Below are positions 1 through 10,433 of a stretch of DNA of 64,000 nt, in pieces. Numbering within the stretch: position 1 is the stretch's first letter; each line of letters opens with the position of its first letter. The DNA is from Andreprevotia chitinilytica DSM 18519 (GTDB lineage Bacteria > Pseudomonadota > Gammaproteobacteria > Burkholderiales > Chitinibacteraceae). The translations under genes were made by a program, and so were the position numbers. The notes under the pieces are model-generated. The model searched no databases. It was not told the DNA's origin and saw only the letters and a program-made list of their open reading frames with translations. The stretch is taken from positions 4,769 through 68,768 of the forward strand of contig NZ_JONM01000002.1 in assembly GCF_000711875.1 (NCBI RefSeq). Reading direction: 5' to 3'.

Positions 1-66
1 CCGACTCCGACTCCGACTCCGACTCCGACTCCGACTCCGACTCCGACTCCGACTCCGACTCCGACG
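1..66 (+). repeat. CCGACT hexamer tandem repeat coding Pro-Thr
   Basis: Ten perfect CCGACT units plus one variant open the window and continue as degenerate Pro-Thr/Pro-Val codons to about base 290. In frame they encode a flexible linker of the RHS protein; the unit count may vary by slippage and can break assemblies. A related linker lies at 2380-2514. Confidence 0.9.
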
Positions 67-3000
67 CCTGTTCCTGTACCGAGTCCAACGCCGGTTCCCA
101 CGCCAACGCCTACCCCCATTCCGGTACCCGTACCCAGCCCGACCCCGGTTCCTACGCCCACACCGACGCCTGTTCCGGTGCCGGTGCCGGTCCCGAGTCC
201 GACGCCAGTACCGAGTCCGACACCAGCACCAGTCCCGACGCCCGCCCCATCGCCCGTTCCTACGCCGACGCCCGTTCCCGGCACAGCCGTCAGCGCCTGT
301 TTCTTCGATCAGCCGAACTTCCAGGGCAATTCGTTCTGCACCACCAGCCCGTACAGCGGCGGTGTGCCGACGGACTGGAATGACAAGACCGCTTCAATCC
401 AGCTCTCGGCCGGTGCGCAGATCACGCTGTATCAAGACACCCAGTTCGACGGCAAAAACGCCGTGCTGACCCAAAGCATCGCCGACCTGGCCACTGTCGG
501 TCTGGCCGGCCAGCTCACGGACTACACGCTACTGGCCAGCAGTACCCCGCAGGTGCCGACCGGGCAACGTGCCTGCTTCTTTGCGCTGCCCAACTACCAA
601 GGGGCGGCTTTCTGCTCCGATACCTACAGTGGCGACATGCCGGCCTGGTTCACCCACTGGTGGCAAAACCAGGCCGCCTCGATCCTGCTGGCCGACGGTA
701 ACCAATTGGCGATCTACCAGAACGCCGATTTCACCGGCACATCCGCTCAGCTCACCCAAAGCATTCCCGACCTGGCCAGCGTTGGCATGAGCAAGGCCGT
801 CGCCGCCTATAGCCTCTATCCGCTGGGTCAGGCTCCGGTGCCCCCCGCTGGCGGTGCGTGCTTCTTCGATTACACCCACTATCACGGCGCAGCCTACTGC
901 GTCGGTCCCACCAGCGCCGATCTGCCGAGTGCCTGGCAAGCTCGCGCGCTCTCGGTCCAGCTCGATCCGGGCGCACAGATCACCTTGTATTCCGGCAGTA
1001 GCTTTGGTGGCACGGCGGTCGCGCTTGCCCAAAGCGCACCCGATCTCACCACCGTCAACCTCGGCCGAGCAGTCAGCAGCTTCGGTATCGCGTTGGTGCC
1101 CGCCGCTGTCCCGGCTGGCTACGGCGCCTGTTTCTTCCAGCAAGCCAACTACCAAGGCCCGGCCTTTTGCAGCACCCCGTATAGCGGCGCCATGCCGGGC
1201 GTGTGGAGCAATGCGGCCGCGTCCATTCTGCTGGCACCTGGCTACTCGCTGATGCTGTCGCAATACGCCGACTATTCCGGCAAGAACCTGCCGCTGTCGC
1301 AAAGCGTGGCCGACCTCACTACGCTGGGCCTGAACAAAGCGATCAGCGCCTATACCTTGCTGCCCGCCGCCACCGGGACCGCCCCGGCCGTGCCGACCGG
1401 CAATGCGGCGTGCTTCTACGAATCGCCCAACTATCAAGGCGCCTCGTTCTGCACCCCCGCCTACAGCGGCGGGGTGCCGGCCGGCTGGAATGACCGTGCC
1501 GCCTCAGTGGCCGTCGCCAGCGGCTATCAGGCCATCGTCTACCAAGATACCGGCTTCGCCGGCAAGCGCGCCTTGCTCACCCAAAGCGTGGCCGATCTGG
1601 CCTTGATCGGCATGAGCAAAACCATCACCGACATCAAGGTCAACCAACCGGCGGCCACCCCGACCGGCAACGTCAACCTGCTGCTGCACTTCGACGGCGC
1701 GGATGGCAGCACCGCCACCACCGATGCGAGCGCCAGCGCCAACTACGTCTCCTTCGGCGGCAATGCCCATCTCAGCACCGCGCAGAGCATGTTCGGCGGA
1801 GCCAGCGCCCGCTTCGACGGCGGCATCGGCAATTACCTCTCCCTGCCATCCACCGTCGGCGATCTCGGCAACGTCTTCACGCTCGAATTCTTCGCCTACG
1901 TCAACAGCGTGCCGACCACCACCCCGTCGGCCGCCGTCGATGGCGGCAAGGCGTGGTTCCTGATGGGCCAACCTGGCTACGGTCCGCGCACCGGCCAAAC
2001 CATCGAGTACACCCAGGGCGGCTACTTCGTCTTCGGTCAGGGGGGCAGCCTGCCGGGCCGCAGCACCGAAGCCAGCATTGCCGCCACCCATCCCGCACCG
2101 CTTCAGACCTGGACCCACGTCGCGCTCACCTCGGACGGCAGCGCCTGGCGGCTGTTCCTGAACGGCAATCTGGAAAGCACCGTGCCAACCAGCCTCGGCT
2201 GGGTACAGACCGGCAATAGCTTCACGGTCGGGCAGCTCTACGTGCCGGGGGTCGATGTATCCTGGGCCTCCGGCTTTGATGGCTACATCGACGACCTGCG
2301 CATTACCAAAGGCGCGGCGCTGTACACCGCCAACTTCACCCCGCCGACGCAAGCACTAACGACCCAGATCAACGTGCCGGTGACTACCCCGACGCCGACA
2401 CCGGTCCCCACGCCGACCCCCACGCCGACCCCTGTCCCGACCCCTGTCCCGACGCCAACACCCACGCCGGTTCCAACTCCCACACCAACCCCGACCCCCA
2501 CACCGGCCGGCACCATCCCCACCCACGTCGCCCTCGTCAGCAGCTTCGACACCTTCGATCCGCTGGGCCGGCTGCTCACCCACATGGACGGCAAGGGCTT
2601 CCAGACCACCTACACCTACGACGGCAACGGCAACCGGCTGACGCAAACCGACGGCAGCGGCCACGTCACGAAATACGCCTACGATGCGCTCAACCGGCTG
2701 ACCCAGCTCACCGATGCTGCCGGCAACGTCAGCACCTTTGGTTACGACGCCGCCGACCATCTGGTCAGCGTCACCGACCCGGAAGGCTTCGTCACCCGTT
2801 ACAGCTACGACGGCCTCGACAACCTGCTCAAGCTGGTCAGCCCGGATAGCGGCACCACCACCTACACGCAAGACGCCGCCGGCAAAGTCCTGAGCAAAAC
2901 CGACGCCCGTGGCAAGACCGCCAACTATGCCTACGACGCGCTCAACCGCCTGACCAGCATCAACTACGGCGACCAGACGCAGACCTTCGTTTACGACACC

Positions 3001-4776
3001 GCCCTGAACGGCATCGGCAGACTCGCCAGCTTCAGCGATGCCGATGGCACCACCAGCTACAGCTATGACAATCTTGGCGACGTGACCCAAGTCAGCCGCG
3101 TCAGCGGTGCCTTGACCCAAACCACGGGCTACAGCTGGGGCCCCGGCCACCGCCTGACCCAGCTCACTGCGCCCTCCGGCGCTACCGTCGGTACCACTTG
3201 GAACAACGGTGCCATCAGCGCCATCCAGCTCAACGGCCAAGCGCTCGCCAGCAACATCGTCTGGTCCGCCAACATCGGCCCGCAAAGCTGGACGTGGAGC
3301 AACGGCCAATACTGGGCACGCGCCGCCGACGCCACCGGCCGCATCGCCGGCCTTGCGCTCGGCGATACGGTCAGAAGCTACGGCTATGACAACGTCGGCA
3401 ATGTCAGCAGCATCGCCGACATCACCCACACCGCGCTGAACCAGAACTTCGGCTATGACGTGCTGGACCGGCTCACGCTCGGCAACGTCAGCGGGATTGG
3501 TTACAACTACGGCTACGACAAGAACGGCAACCGCGTTAACGACAATCACGGCACCGCCAACACCGACTATCACTACGACCCGGTCAGCAACAAACTGCTG
3601 AACACCACCGGCAGCACCGTCAATGCATACCAGTACGATGCGGCGGGGAATCAGACCCAAACCGGCAACGTGACCAACGTCTACAACAACGCCGGCCGCA
3701 TCACCCAAGCCACGGTGAATGGTCAGACGTGGAGCTACAGCTACAACGCCTTGGGGCAACGGCTGCAGAAGACCGGCCCGACCGGCACCACGCGCTTCGT
3801 CTACGATGAGCAGGGGCATTTGCTGGGTGAGTACGATCAAACGGGCAAGGTGATTCAGGAAACGGTGTGGCTGGGTGACATGCCCATTGCCACCGTACGG
3901 CCGACGACTGATCCGGCCAATCCGAAGGTGTATTACGTGTGGGCAGATCATTTGGGGACACCACGGCAGATCACTGATCCGGTGAGCAATGCGCTGGTGT
4001 GGCGTTGGGATGGGGAGCCGTTTGGCAATTCGCAGCCGAATCAAGACCCGGCCAGTACGGGTACTCAGTTTGAGTACAATTTGCGTAACGCGGGGCAGAT
4101 TAGCGATAAGGAAACGGGGCTGTTTTATAACGGCAACCGCACCTTCAATTCTGGCGTGGGTGCTTTCAACTCAAGTGATCCGATTGGGTTAGCGGCTGGG
4201 AGCAATTCTACATATAGCTATGTGGGAAATAGGCCCACTGGTGCAGTTGATCCTTCCGGGTTGTTTTCAATGTCACCGGAAACGCTTGAAAAAGCGGTAG
4301 AAAGAGCACTTGCCGCTGAAGTTGTTGGTGGAGGTCCTGAGGATCCTTTTGCAGATATAGCTGCAGCAGTTGCGATAATCAGCACAGTGAGTACAGCTGT
4401 AGATGTAGCCAATAAAAGTAACAGCAAAGATCGGGATCGGGATGATTGCAAGTGCAGAAATAAAAATCACCCGACGCTCTATCGTAGTGGGAATGCCTCA
4501 GGTCCAAGGCTGGATAATGTACGAGTGCCAAAGGATATCGTGGTTGGTCCAATGGGGTTGGTCCATCCAAATACAGGTGGATTGTCTAGTTTCTCCACGA
4601 TTTCAGGTCCAGGAGTATGGTGGAGCCTTCCTGCAAACTTCCCGATTCCTCCCGGGCTTTGTTTGAAAAATGATCGCGGCAATCATTGGCTTCTTGAGCC
4701 GGCAGTTTCTATGCCATATAACAGTTTTGTGAACCAACTTGAGTCAACGGCTCCCGCTTGGTCTCGTGTCTATTGA
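1..4776 (+). CDS. RHS-repeat polymorphic toxin with Tse2-like tip (5' end outside window)
   Basis: The frame is open from base 1, so the N-terminus lies upstream; 1591 residues are visible. In order they show a Pro-Thr linker (1-97, coded partly by ten CCGACT hexamers), five beta/gamma-crystallin-like repeats each starting with a Cys-Phe-Phe/Tyr motif (bases 295, 571, 856, 1126, 1408), a LamG/concanavalin-like domain (about 556-790), a second Pro-Thr linker (794-838), YD repeats with GxxTxYxYD spacing (845-1300), and an RHS core from [13 protein letters not shown] (1311) to the DPSGL cleavage motif (about 1417-1421). The 170-residue tip after it contains LYR, a VGPMGL-HPNTGG-SSF block and HWLLEPA, which I match from memory to the Pseudomonas ADP-ribosyltransferase toxin Tse2. 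In RHS proteins the shell encloses the toxin and the tip is released after autocleavage. Delivery route (type VI or other) is not shown here. The tip is lower in GC than the body, as expected of swapped tips. Confidence 0.9.
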   Translation, partial: PTPTPTPTPTPTPTPTPTPTPTPVPVPSPTPVPTPTPTPIPVPVPSPTPVPTPTPTPVPVPVPVPSPTPVPSPTPAPVPTPAPSPVPTPTPVPGTAVSACFFDQPNFQGNSFCTTSPYSGGVPTDWNDKTASIQLSAGAQITLYQDTQFDGKNAVLTQSIADLATVGLAGQLTDYTLLASSTPQVPTGQRACFFALPNYQGAAFCSDTYSGDMPAWFTHWWQNQAASILLADGNQLAIYQNADFTGTSAQLTQSIPDLASVGMSKAVAAYSLYPLGQAPVPPAGGACFFDYTHYHGAAYCVGPTSADLPSAWQARALSVQLDPGAQITLYSGSSFGGTAVALAQSAPDLTTVNLGRAVSSFGIALVPAAVPAGYGACFFQQANYQGPAFCSTPYSGAMPGVWSNAAASILLAPGYSLMLSQYADYSGKNLPLSQSVADLTTLGLNKAISAYTLLPAATGTAPAVPTGNAACFYESPNYQGASFCTPAYSGGVPAGWNDRAASVAVASGYQAIVYQDTGFAGKRALLTQSVADLALIGMSKTITDIKVNQPAATPTGNVNLLLHFDGADGSTATTDASASANYVSFGGNAHLSTAQSMFGGASARFDGGIGNYLSLPSTVGDLGNVFTLEFFAYVNSVPTTTPSAAVDGGKAWFLMGQPGYGPRTGQTIEYTQGGYFVFGQGGSLPGRSTEASIAATHPAPLQTWTHVALTSDGSAWRLFLNGNLESTVPTSLGWVQTGNSFTVGQLYVPGVDVSWASGFDGYIDDLRITKGAALYTANFTPPTQALTTQINVPVTTPTPTPVPTPTPTPTPVPTPVPTPTPTPVPTPTPTPTPTPAGTIPTHVALVSSFDTFDPLGRLLTHMDGKGFQTTYTYDGNGNRLTQTDGSGHVTKYAYDALNRLTQLTDAAGNVSTFGYDAADHLVSVTDPEGFVTRYSYDGLDNLLKLVSPDSGTTTYTQDAAGKVLSKTDARGKTANYAYDALNRLTSINYGDQTQTFVYDTALNGIGRLASFSDADGTTSYSYDNLGDVTQVSRVSGALTQTTGYSWGPGHRLTQLTAPSGATVGTTWNNGAISAIQLNGQALASNIVWSANIGPQSWTWSNGQYWARAADATGRIAGLALGDTVRSYGYDNVGNVSSIADITHTALNQNFGYDVLDRLTLGNVSGIGYNYGYDKNGNRVNDNHGTANTDYHYDPVSNKLLNTTGSTVNAYQYDAAGNQTQTGNVTNVYNNAGRITQATVNGQTWSYSYNALGQRLQKTGPTGTTRFVYDEQGHLLGEYDQTGKVIQETVWLGDMPIATVRPTTDPANPKVYYVWADHLGTPRQITDPVSNALVWRWDGEPFGNSQPNQDPASTGTQFEYNLRNAGQISDKETGLFYNGNRTFNSGVGAFNSSDPIGLAAGSNSTYSYVGNRPTGAVDPSGLFSMSPETLEKAVERALAAEVVGGGPEDPFADIAAAVAIISTVSTAVDVANKSNSKDRDRDDCKCRNKNHPTLYRSGNASGPRLDNVRVPKDIVVGPMGLVHPNTGGLSSFSTISGPGVWWSLPANFPIPPGLCLKNDRGNHWLLEPAVSMPYNSFVNQLESTAPAWSRVY

Positions 4777-4787
4777 GGTGACATCAA

Positions 4788-4982
4788 ATGAAGCAAGTAT
4801 CCTTGTCTTATAAGGAGCTATTTGCAATAGTTGAAGCTATCCAGTTTAAACTGTCTTCTTGTAATGAAGAATTGAAGGGGCAGATGGACGAGGACGCTAG
4901 GTCCGATTTGGTGAATGACAGCGCCTTTTTGGGTTGCCTTCTGACTGGGTTAAAAGAAGAGCTTGCAAAATGGAGTGAGTAA
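4788..4982 (+). CDS. Tsi2-like small immunity protein for the RHS tip
   Basis: A 64-residue acidic, helix-rich protein begins 11 bases after the RHS stop; GAGGTG at 4775-4780 serves as ribosome site and overlaps that stop, so the two are translationally linked. A gene directly after a toxin tip is normally its cognate immunity. The two predicted helices (about 6-30 and 38-62) and the length fit Tsi2, the 77-residue helical dimer that neutralises Tse2, and the tip upstream also resembles Tse2. The family match is from memory of the Pseudomonas sequences, so function is an inference. Confidence 0.6.
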   Translation: MKQVSLSYKELFAIVEAIQFKLSSCNEELKGQMDEDARSDLVNDSAFLGCLLTGLKEELAKWSE

Positions 4983-5008
4983 AAGGTGCTCGTGCAGGGC
5001 TTAATCTC

Positions 5009-5422
5009 ATGTTGAATGAATTTAGAAAGAGCATTTGGATGTTGCTTCCAGATGGAACAAAAAAAGAAGCCCAAGTGGTTGGTTCCGAAGAGGATGATGG
5101 TATTGCCGTACTGTGTATCTCCTATGCAGATGCCAAAGTTTCACAATCATCTTCAAGAGGCTTTTTTGATGCCTTAAAAAAAATTCGTCTCATCTTGGAG
5201 ACGGAAGGCGTCTTGCCATTATGTTTTGGGGCGAGCGAAGACGTATATCCCTCTCCAATGCAGGAGTCGATGGGGATGGCTATGCAGGCATATAGAAATC
5301 AATTCGGTAGGCAGGCACTAAGTGCTGACATTGTTGATATATTTGATAGTGACGACCGGATGCGGCCAGCGACAGTAAATGCGCAGGAAAAATTTCATCT
5401 GCAATGGCTTGAAAGTTTGTGA
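5009..5422 (+). CDS. hypothetical protein, possible second immunity gene
   Basis: A 137-residue soluble protein without signal peptide or membrane segment follows the Tsi2-like gene by 26 bases in the same direction. I do not recognise the family. The N-terminal half looks like a small beta-rich domain (WMLLPDGTKKEAQVVG), the rest is helical and ends in LQWLESL. AT-richer codon use than the RHS body and position behind a toxin tip suggest an accessory immunity or orphan gene that moved with the tip. Confidence 0.6.
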   Translation: MLNEFRKSIWMLLPDGTKKEAQVVGSEEDDGIAVLCISYADAKVSQSSSRGFFDALKKIRLILETEGVLPLCFGASEDVYPSPMQESMGMAMQAYRNQFGRQALSADIVDIFDSDDRMRPATVNAQEKFHLQWLESL

Positions 5423-5480
5423 AATCAGTTCGATGGGGTAACGGGTTGAACGCAGAGAAATTAATGTGCTAAGCAATTAG

Positions 5481-5642
5481 TTGGCAGAGGGGGCATTTGA
5501 TTGGTTCTTTTGTATTGTGCTTGCATATGCGTCGTCATGCTTTGGTGTGATCTTTACTTTAAAGAGCCGGCATCCTGATTTGTATAAAGAGTTAGGCTCT
5601 CCTGGGGTGTTTAGGAGGTTGGATAGGCGCCTTCCATGGTAG
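5481..5642 (+). pseudogene. small truncated membrane ORF
   Basis: An open frame of 53 codons from a TTG encodes one hydrophobic helix followed by a LKSRHPDLYKELGSP motif that I associate with small hypothetical membrane proteins; the usual continuation after this motif is missing and the frame stops at 5640-5642. No clear ribosome site precedes it. Probably a decayed or truncated copy; it overlaps the start of the next gene by 7 bases. Confidence 0.3.
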
Positions 5643-5944
5643 AAATCATAACGGAAAAGTTACTTGCCCAGATCTTGGATCTTCTTGAGGGTGAGTCCTT
5701 TCGAAAAGCTTCGATTACCTTCGAAGTGCATGACGAAGGGCAGTGCGTCTTAATTTATATTCCAATTGATGCTTTGCCGGAAACGGAGTTGTTGTCGACC
5801 TTCAAGAGAGTTGCGTATCGATTGAATAATTTAGTGCCCAGCCGTGAGGGCGACTATTCTTGGTATGCGTTGTTTACTCGATCAGGGGAAATTGTTGAAA
5901 GTTATTTTGGTGGGGACGCAAGTTCACCAAGCTCGGGGTTATAG
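5636..5944 (+). CDS. hypothetical protein, orphan immunity-like
   Basis: A 102-residue acidic protein of unknown family, with no signal or membrane segment. The middle (SFRKASITFEVHDEGQCVL) predicts beta strands and the end is low complexity. It is the last gene before the tRNA-Asn scar and shares the lower GC of the other small genes behind the RHS tip, which suggests an orphan immunity gene left by earlier tip exchange. The start ATG at 5636 has only a weak ribosome site (AGGAGG lies 17 bases upstream). Confidence 0.5.
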   Translation: MVEIITEKLLAQILDLLEGESFRKASITFEVHDEGQCVLIYIPIDALPETELLSTFKRVAYRLNNLVPSREGDYSWYALFTRSGEIVESYFGGDASSPSSGL

Positions 5945-6311
5945 GTGGCGGAGACTGGGACTTGGATAAGCAGGGAGCATCCACTGCCCGGTTTGCAAAC
6001 TCCGACCATTGTCGGTCGTGATCGAGTTTTGCAGGCTGCGCATATCTGAATCGGTGAGAGGGTAGTCGGTACGGTGTTGCGAACGCACGCGAGAGTCTGA
6101 AAATCAGCGGTGAGCTGTTCATCGCTAACTAGGAACGCCTCGGCGGTGGAGCCGCTTTTTTAGCGTGATTCGGTGCTCAAGACCTGTCTAATTAGCTGGT
6201 CAGACGTGGCGAATTCATTGGCTTGGGGGATTGGCGGTAGGGACAAAATATTAGACACTTGAACCCCTGCATTTCCTTATCTGGCGCGGATTAGCGGGAC
6301 GAAAGACTGAG

Positions 6312-6359
6312 GGACTGTTAATCCGTGTGTCCCTGGTTCGAGCCCAGGTCGGGGAGCCA
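6312..6359 (+). tRNA. tRNA-Asn(GTT) 3' fragment, att-like scar
   Basis: From GGACTGTT on, the sequence is the 3' part of a tRNA-Asn: anticodon loop CTGTTAA, a T arm with GTTCGAGC closed by CCTGG/CCAGG, an acceptor strand TCGGGGA, and an encoded CCA at 6357-6359. The 5' half (TCCCCGA acceptor strand and D arm) is absent; the bases upstream do not pair. Such 3' fragments are what remains at the distal end of an element integrated in a tRNA gene, so this probably marks the right boundary of the element carrying the RHS locus. Confidence 0.65.
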
Positions 6360-6368
6360 ACCAATTCA

Positions 6369-6402
6369 AGGGGTTGCGCATTGCGCAACCCCTTTTGTTT
6401 TT
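6369..6402 (+). terminator. Rho-independent terminator
   Basis: Near-perfect 12-bp stem (AGGGGTTGCGCA and its complement) with almost no loop, followed by a TTTTGTTTTT run. It sits just after the tRNA fragment, as expected for the terminator of the original tRNA gene. Confidence 0.8.
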
Positions 6403-6572
6403 CCGGGTTTTAAACCGGAGAAGCATTTGCAGCCGGCATCCCGGCTCGCCCATCTTGCCGCACTACGTTTATCCAAACAGCGTAGTCAGTTTCGGTAAGC
6501 ATAGTCGCTGATCTCCAGCCATGCGTCGTTGTCGTGAACCCGCATCTTTGCGCTTGAAGCGCGGGCTGCGCG

Positions 6573-9500
6573 TCATGCTGCGATGGCTTCCTGAATGCGT
6601 GTGCCGAGTTCTGCGGCAAGCGTCGCGAAATCCTCGTCCCAGTCATGGGCGTATCCGCAGCTTTGCTCCAGTTCCAGACAATCTTCCGCCAGCGCTTGCT
6701 GCTTCACGATCAGCAGGCTGCCGCGCATCTTGTGTGCCCAGCGCTTCAATTCGGCCAGATCGCGCTGCAAGATCAGCGTATCGAGCGCTTGGAGTTCGTT
6801 TTGCGTATAGGCCACGAATGCGGGCCAGTGCGGGCTGGGTGCGTCTGCGTCGTCACCATCGTCGACCGATAGTACGTTGTCGTTCGCAGGCCGTTCATCC
6901 GATGCACGCTCAGCCAGCACGCGATTGAACAGCTGGGCCAGGCGATTGCGGCTGGCGGGTTTGCCGACATAGTCATAAAAGCCATACGCCAAGCCTTGCT
7001 CGATGTCCGTGTCGAAACTGCTGGCGCTGATCGCGACCACACGCAGCTGCGGATTGCGTCCATGCAGGGCATCCAGCAATTGGTAGCCACTCATGCCGGG
7101 CATATCCAGATCGGTCAGCACCAGATCGACGGGCATGCCGCCAGAGATCGCCAGTGCTTCGTTGCCGCTACGTGCAGTGATGGCGCGATGGCCGAGCGTG
7201 GCGATCTGATCGGCCAGCAGCGAGCGGTTCAGATCGTTATCTTCGGCGACCAGAATCGTGAGGGCGTGGGTCGGCTGGGTGATGGCTGTCCCTGTTGAAC
7301 TTGCCCCATGTTGAATCTCGCTAGTGTGGGCCTCGTCTGTCTTCGTCACGCCCATCGCCAATGCCCGGCGTAGTGACGCCGCCTGGAAGGCCGTGACAAT
7401 CACCGAGCCATCCGCCTGCCGCGTGGGGGACGGCGGCCCGTTTCTGCGTACGTGCACCACGGGAGCCGGATAATTGCCATCTGGTACGGTCAGGTCGTCG
7501 CATAACACCAGTACGTCGATCCCTGCTGCGGGTAGGTCGCTCAAATTGGTATTGGCCTGATGGAGTGTGGTGACATTCCAGCCCCAGTGTGCGAGCCATG
7601 CGCCAACCGTTTGGGCGTGCTCCAGAGCGCGTGCGAGTACCAGTGCGTTGCCTTGTGGCGCGGGGGCGGGGGCATCAGCGCTTGTCGCGAGTTCGACCGG
7701 AATCCGTACGCTGAATGCCGAGCCGACATGGCGAATGCTGTTGGCGTTGATTTCGCCACCCATCAACTTGCACAAGGTGGCGCAGATCGACAGCCCCAGC
7801 CCGGAGCCGCCGTATTCGCGGGCCGTAGTGGCTTCGGCTTGCGCAAAGGGCGTGAACAGGCGGGCGACCAGCTTGGCATCCATGCCAATGCCCGAGTCGC
7901 TGACCTCGAATTGCAACTCCCCTGCACCCGCCGAAGTTCGCTGCAGGCGCGCGTTGAGCGATACCTTGCCGGAGTGGGTGAACTTGAAGGCGTTGCTGAG
8001 CAGATTGTTGACGATCTGACCGATGCGATTGATATCGCCAACGCTCATTTGTTCGAGGGAGGGGGCCAGTGCAACGTAGAAGTCGAGATTCTTGGCCGCC
8101 GCAATGGGCGCGTAGACATCGGCGAGCTGCTCAAAGCGCAGCAGTGGCTGGAAGGTCTGGCGCGCCAGCTGCATTTCGCCGGCGTCGATTTTGGAGAAGT
8201 CCAGAATGTCGTTGATGATCTGCAGCAGCGAATCCGATGCCGAACGCAAAGCGCCGATTCGTTGTTGTTCTTTCTCCGGCAGGCCGGCGGTAGATAACAG
8301 TTCCAGATTGCCGAGCACGGCGTTGAGTGGCGTGCGGATCTCATGGCTCATTGACGCGAAGAAGTTCGAGCGGGCTCGCAGCAGGCGGTCGGATTCCTCC
8401 CGGGCATGGACCAGCTCCAGTTCGGCCGTCTTCTGCAAGGTGACATCGGAAATCGCGCAAAACAGCACCGGCTGCCCTTGGTAATCGGCGGGTGCATAGG
8501 TGATCTGCAGATAATTGGGCTGGTCGGGTTGATCCGGACTGGGCGCTTCCCCCGGCAAACGCGGCACGTTGAATTGCGAGACGGTCGCCAACGCCGATGC
8601 CTGGTTCTGCTCGCGATTTTTCAGTTCCTCGATCACATGGGGTGGCAGTACCAGTGGGCCACGTACGCCGAACAGCGATGCGGCCATCAGATTGGCGGCG
8701 ATCACCGAATAATCTTGTCGGCGCACAATGCACAGCCCGACCGGCGTGGCGCTGATCAGGATGTGATTGAGCGTTTCGTTTTCCAGTGCGCGCTGGGCTT
8801 CCTGATGATTCTTGGTCAGCAGCCGCTTGTCCCAATACCGCACGGTGCCAAACAGCGCGACCAGCAGCAGGCAACCGATGCCCAGCACCCAGCCCAACGG
8901 TTTGGCGATCGCGCCGAGGAAGGCGTCGTAGCGCAAGCTGGAGACGAGATAGCCGAAGACCCCGTGCACTGGCTCGACGATGACGAGGCCGTTGCGGGTG
9001 AACTGCGGCCAGGTCCGCGCCATGCTTTTGAGTTCGGCCAGCGTGATGTTGTGTAGCTTGGTGCCGCTCCCCATCTGATCGATCAGCACGCCTTGCGAAT
9101 TGAGTAGCCCCAGCACGCCGGGTTCTTGCGCCGTATCCAGCCCCAGCCGGGTGAGGAAGTCATTCACCGGTACATCGGAGCCATACAGCAGCGACGGCTT
9201 GTTGCCCTCGTCCATGATGCCGACGCAACTCAAGATCATCGCGCCGCGCACGCTGTCGTAATAAGGGCCGACCCAGCGGATACCGTGCTGCTTGTCTTCG
9301 AACGTGCTGCTCTGCATGGTGTCGCGCCGCATCGTGCTGATGATCTCGTTGACCGAGAGCGGCGGCTGCTTGGGCGAGCGCAGGGTGTACGGGTGTTTGG
9401 GGAAAAGGGCGGCGAATTCCTGATCCAGCCCGATCACGTAGGCTTGTCGGTCGATCCCCATGGCTTCCAGCGTCGAGATGGCCGCGATGGAGATGCGCGA

Positions 9501-9956
9501 CAGCACCCGTGCCCGATTGGGCCATTGCTCGCCCAGTGCTGCGCGCGTGGCGGCCGGCAGCAGGATCGTGTACTGGGTGTCGCGCAGCATGGTATCCGCC
9601 ACGGCGCTATCCGATGTGGCGAGCGTTTGCACCACGTTGTCGAAGCCGTTGGTTTCCTGCGGCTGGCGCGGCCAGGTGTAGTCGAGCGTGAAGCGCATCC
9701 GGCGCACGAAGACTTCATCGTGCTGGATGATCTTGTCGATCTCCGCCACGTGCCGCAGCAATTGCTCGTGCCGCCGGTCGATGTAATCGCGCGCGGTCAG
9801 ATATACCCCGAGCAGGATCGACCCGATGATCATCGCGGCCACCAGCCAGGTGATGCTGTAGTACAGCCGGCGCTCCTTGCGCGAATTGGCGGCAAGCGCG
9901 ACGAACGCGCCTTGCAGCGACTCTTGCGAGGTTTCCAGTGTTCTTTGCATCGCCAT
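6573..9956 (-). CDS. hybrid sensor histidine kinase with receiver and Hpt domains
   Basis: A 1127-residue inner-membrane phosphorelay kinase. Start ATG at 9956 is chosen because GAGGGG lies 7-8 bases upstream. Order: membrane helix 33-54, large periplasmic sensor (about 55-350, CHASE-like but not assigned), helix 354-375, PAS-like region (390-510), HisKA with FFASMSHEIRTP (His 538), HATPase with N, DSGIGM and GGSGLGLS boxes, a degenerate receiver-like segment without acceptor Asp, a true receiver (LTDLDMPGMSG, Asp 949) and a C-terminal Hpt domain (WAHKMRGS, His 1075). The layout is that of BarA/RcsC/EvgS-type kinases. No response-regulator gene is adjacent, so the partner and signal are unknown. 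It is a single-gene unit. Confidence 0.93.
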   Translation of the reverse strand: MAMQRTLETSQESLQGAFVALAANSRKERRLYYSITWLVAAMIIGSILLGVYLTARDYIDRRHEQLLRHVAEIDKIIQHDEVFVRRMRFTLDYTWPRQPQETNGFDNVVQTLATSDSAVADTMLRDTQYTILLPAATRAALGEQWPNRARVLSRISIAAISTLEAMGIDRQAYVIGLDQEFAALFPKHPYTLRSPKQPPLSVNEIISTMRRDTMQSSTFEDKQHGIRWVGPYYDSVRGAMILSCVGIMDEGNKPSLLYGSDVPVNDFLTRLGLDTAQEPGVLGLLNSQGVLIDQMGSGTKLHNITLAELKSMARTWPQFTRNGLVIVEPVHGVFGYLVSSLRYDAFLGAIAKPLGWVLGIGCLLLVALFGTVRYWDKRLLTKNHQEAQRALENETLNHILISATPVGLCIVRRQDYSVIAANLMAASLFGVRGPLVLPPHVIEELKNREQNQASALATVSQFNVPRLPGEAPSPDQPDQPNYLQITYAPADYQGQPVLFCAISDVTLQKTAELELVHAREESDRLLRARSNFFASMSHEIRTPLNAVLGNLELLSTAGLPEKEQQRIGALRSASDSLLQIINDILDFSKIDAGEMQLARQTFQPLLRFEQLADVYAPIAAAKNLDFYVALAPSLEQMSVGDINRIGQIVNNLLSNAFKFTHSGKVSLNARLQRTSAGAGELQFEVSDSGIGMDAKLVARLFTPFAQAEATTAREYGGSGLGLSICATLCKLMGGEINANSIRHVGSAFSVRIPVELATSADAPAPAPQGNALVLARALEHAQTVGAWLAHWGWNVTTLHQANTNLSDLPAAGIDVLVLCDDLTVPDGNYPAPVVHVRRNGPPSPTRQADGSVIVTAFQAASLRRALAMGVTKTDEAHTSEIQHGASSTGTAITQPTHALTILVAEDNDLNRSLLADQIATLGHRAITARSGNEALAISGGMPVDLVLTDLDMPGMSGYQLLDALHGRNPQLRVVAISASSFDTDIEQGLAYGFYDYVGKPASRNRLAQLFNRVLAERASDERPANDNVLSVDDGDDADAPSPHWPAFVAYTQNELQALDTLILQRDLAELKRWAHKMRGSLLIVKQQALAEDCLELEQSCGYAHDWDEDFATLAAELGTRIQEAIAA

Positions 9957-10433
9957 CAGGTATCCCCTCTGTGTTCGGTGGCATGGCATCGCGCATGAGG
10001 GCTAGGGGCGTGACGGGGCTTCATGGCGTGTTTATCCGCATTGGGTGATCAGGCGTAACGGTGGTGAGTGATCGAACGGCGTGGGCTGACCGATGCCGGG
10101 CAGCACGAAAAAGAACGCGTTTCAGTCCATCATGGGCTGTATCGCTTGGGGCTCAAATAATTGTTAAAAATATATCTATTCAAGAAAGAAATCAGCAAGG
10201 TATTAAATTGAATGCTGAGCAAAAGACGCGCAGTTTAGTGGGAAAGCAAGGCGCTAAAACGTGATTACTTTGCTCAGGGCGTGAAATCAGGATTCACGTA
10301 TGAATTGGTCACGCGCGGCGGCGTTGGCGGGGGAATGATTAGCGAATGGCGGGATGACGCAGGCGCGGACACAGCTGTGTTTTCAGCGTGTCCGTCGTTG
10401 GGGCAGGGGATGTTCTGGGAGGGGGGCGGAGAA
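9957..10433. other. intergenic region upstream of kinase and downstream of parE
   Basis: About 480 bases with an AT-rich centre (10150-10240) and a G-rich end. It should hold the promoter of the kinase gene. An imperfect hairpin (GGACACAGC/GCGTGTCC) at 10366-10402 could end the parDE transcript. No gene is supported. Confidence 0.5.

Larger units (their letters stand above)
5945..6572. other. intergenic region with tRNA fragment and terminators
   Basis: No convincing gene. It holds a short GC hairpin with T-run at 6141-6162 (probable end of the RHS-associated transcript), the tRNA-Asn 3' fragment at 6312-6359 and a strong terminator at 6369-6402. The remainder shows nothing I can name. Confidence 0.6.

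Noticed and set aside
1-290. Short tandem repeats that might suggest a CRISPR array or satellite
   Set aside because: No spacers; the hexamers are in frame and encode the Pro-Thr linker of the RHS protein.
2356-4044. 562-codon open frame on the minus strand
   Set aside because: Lies antisense to the RHS gene; composition follows the codon bias of the plus strand and no known motif appears.
6284-6359. Complete tRNA-Asn
   Set aside because: The 5' acceptor strand and D arm are missing; only the 3' part is tRNA.
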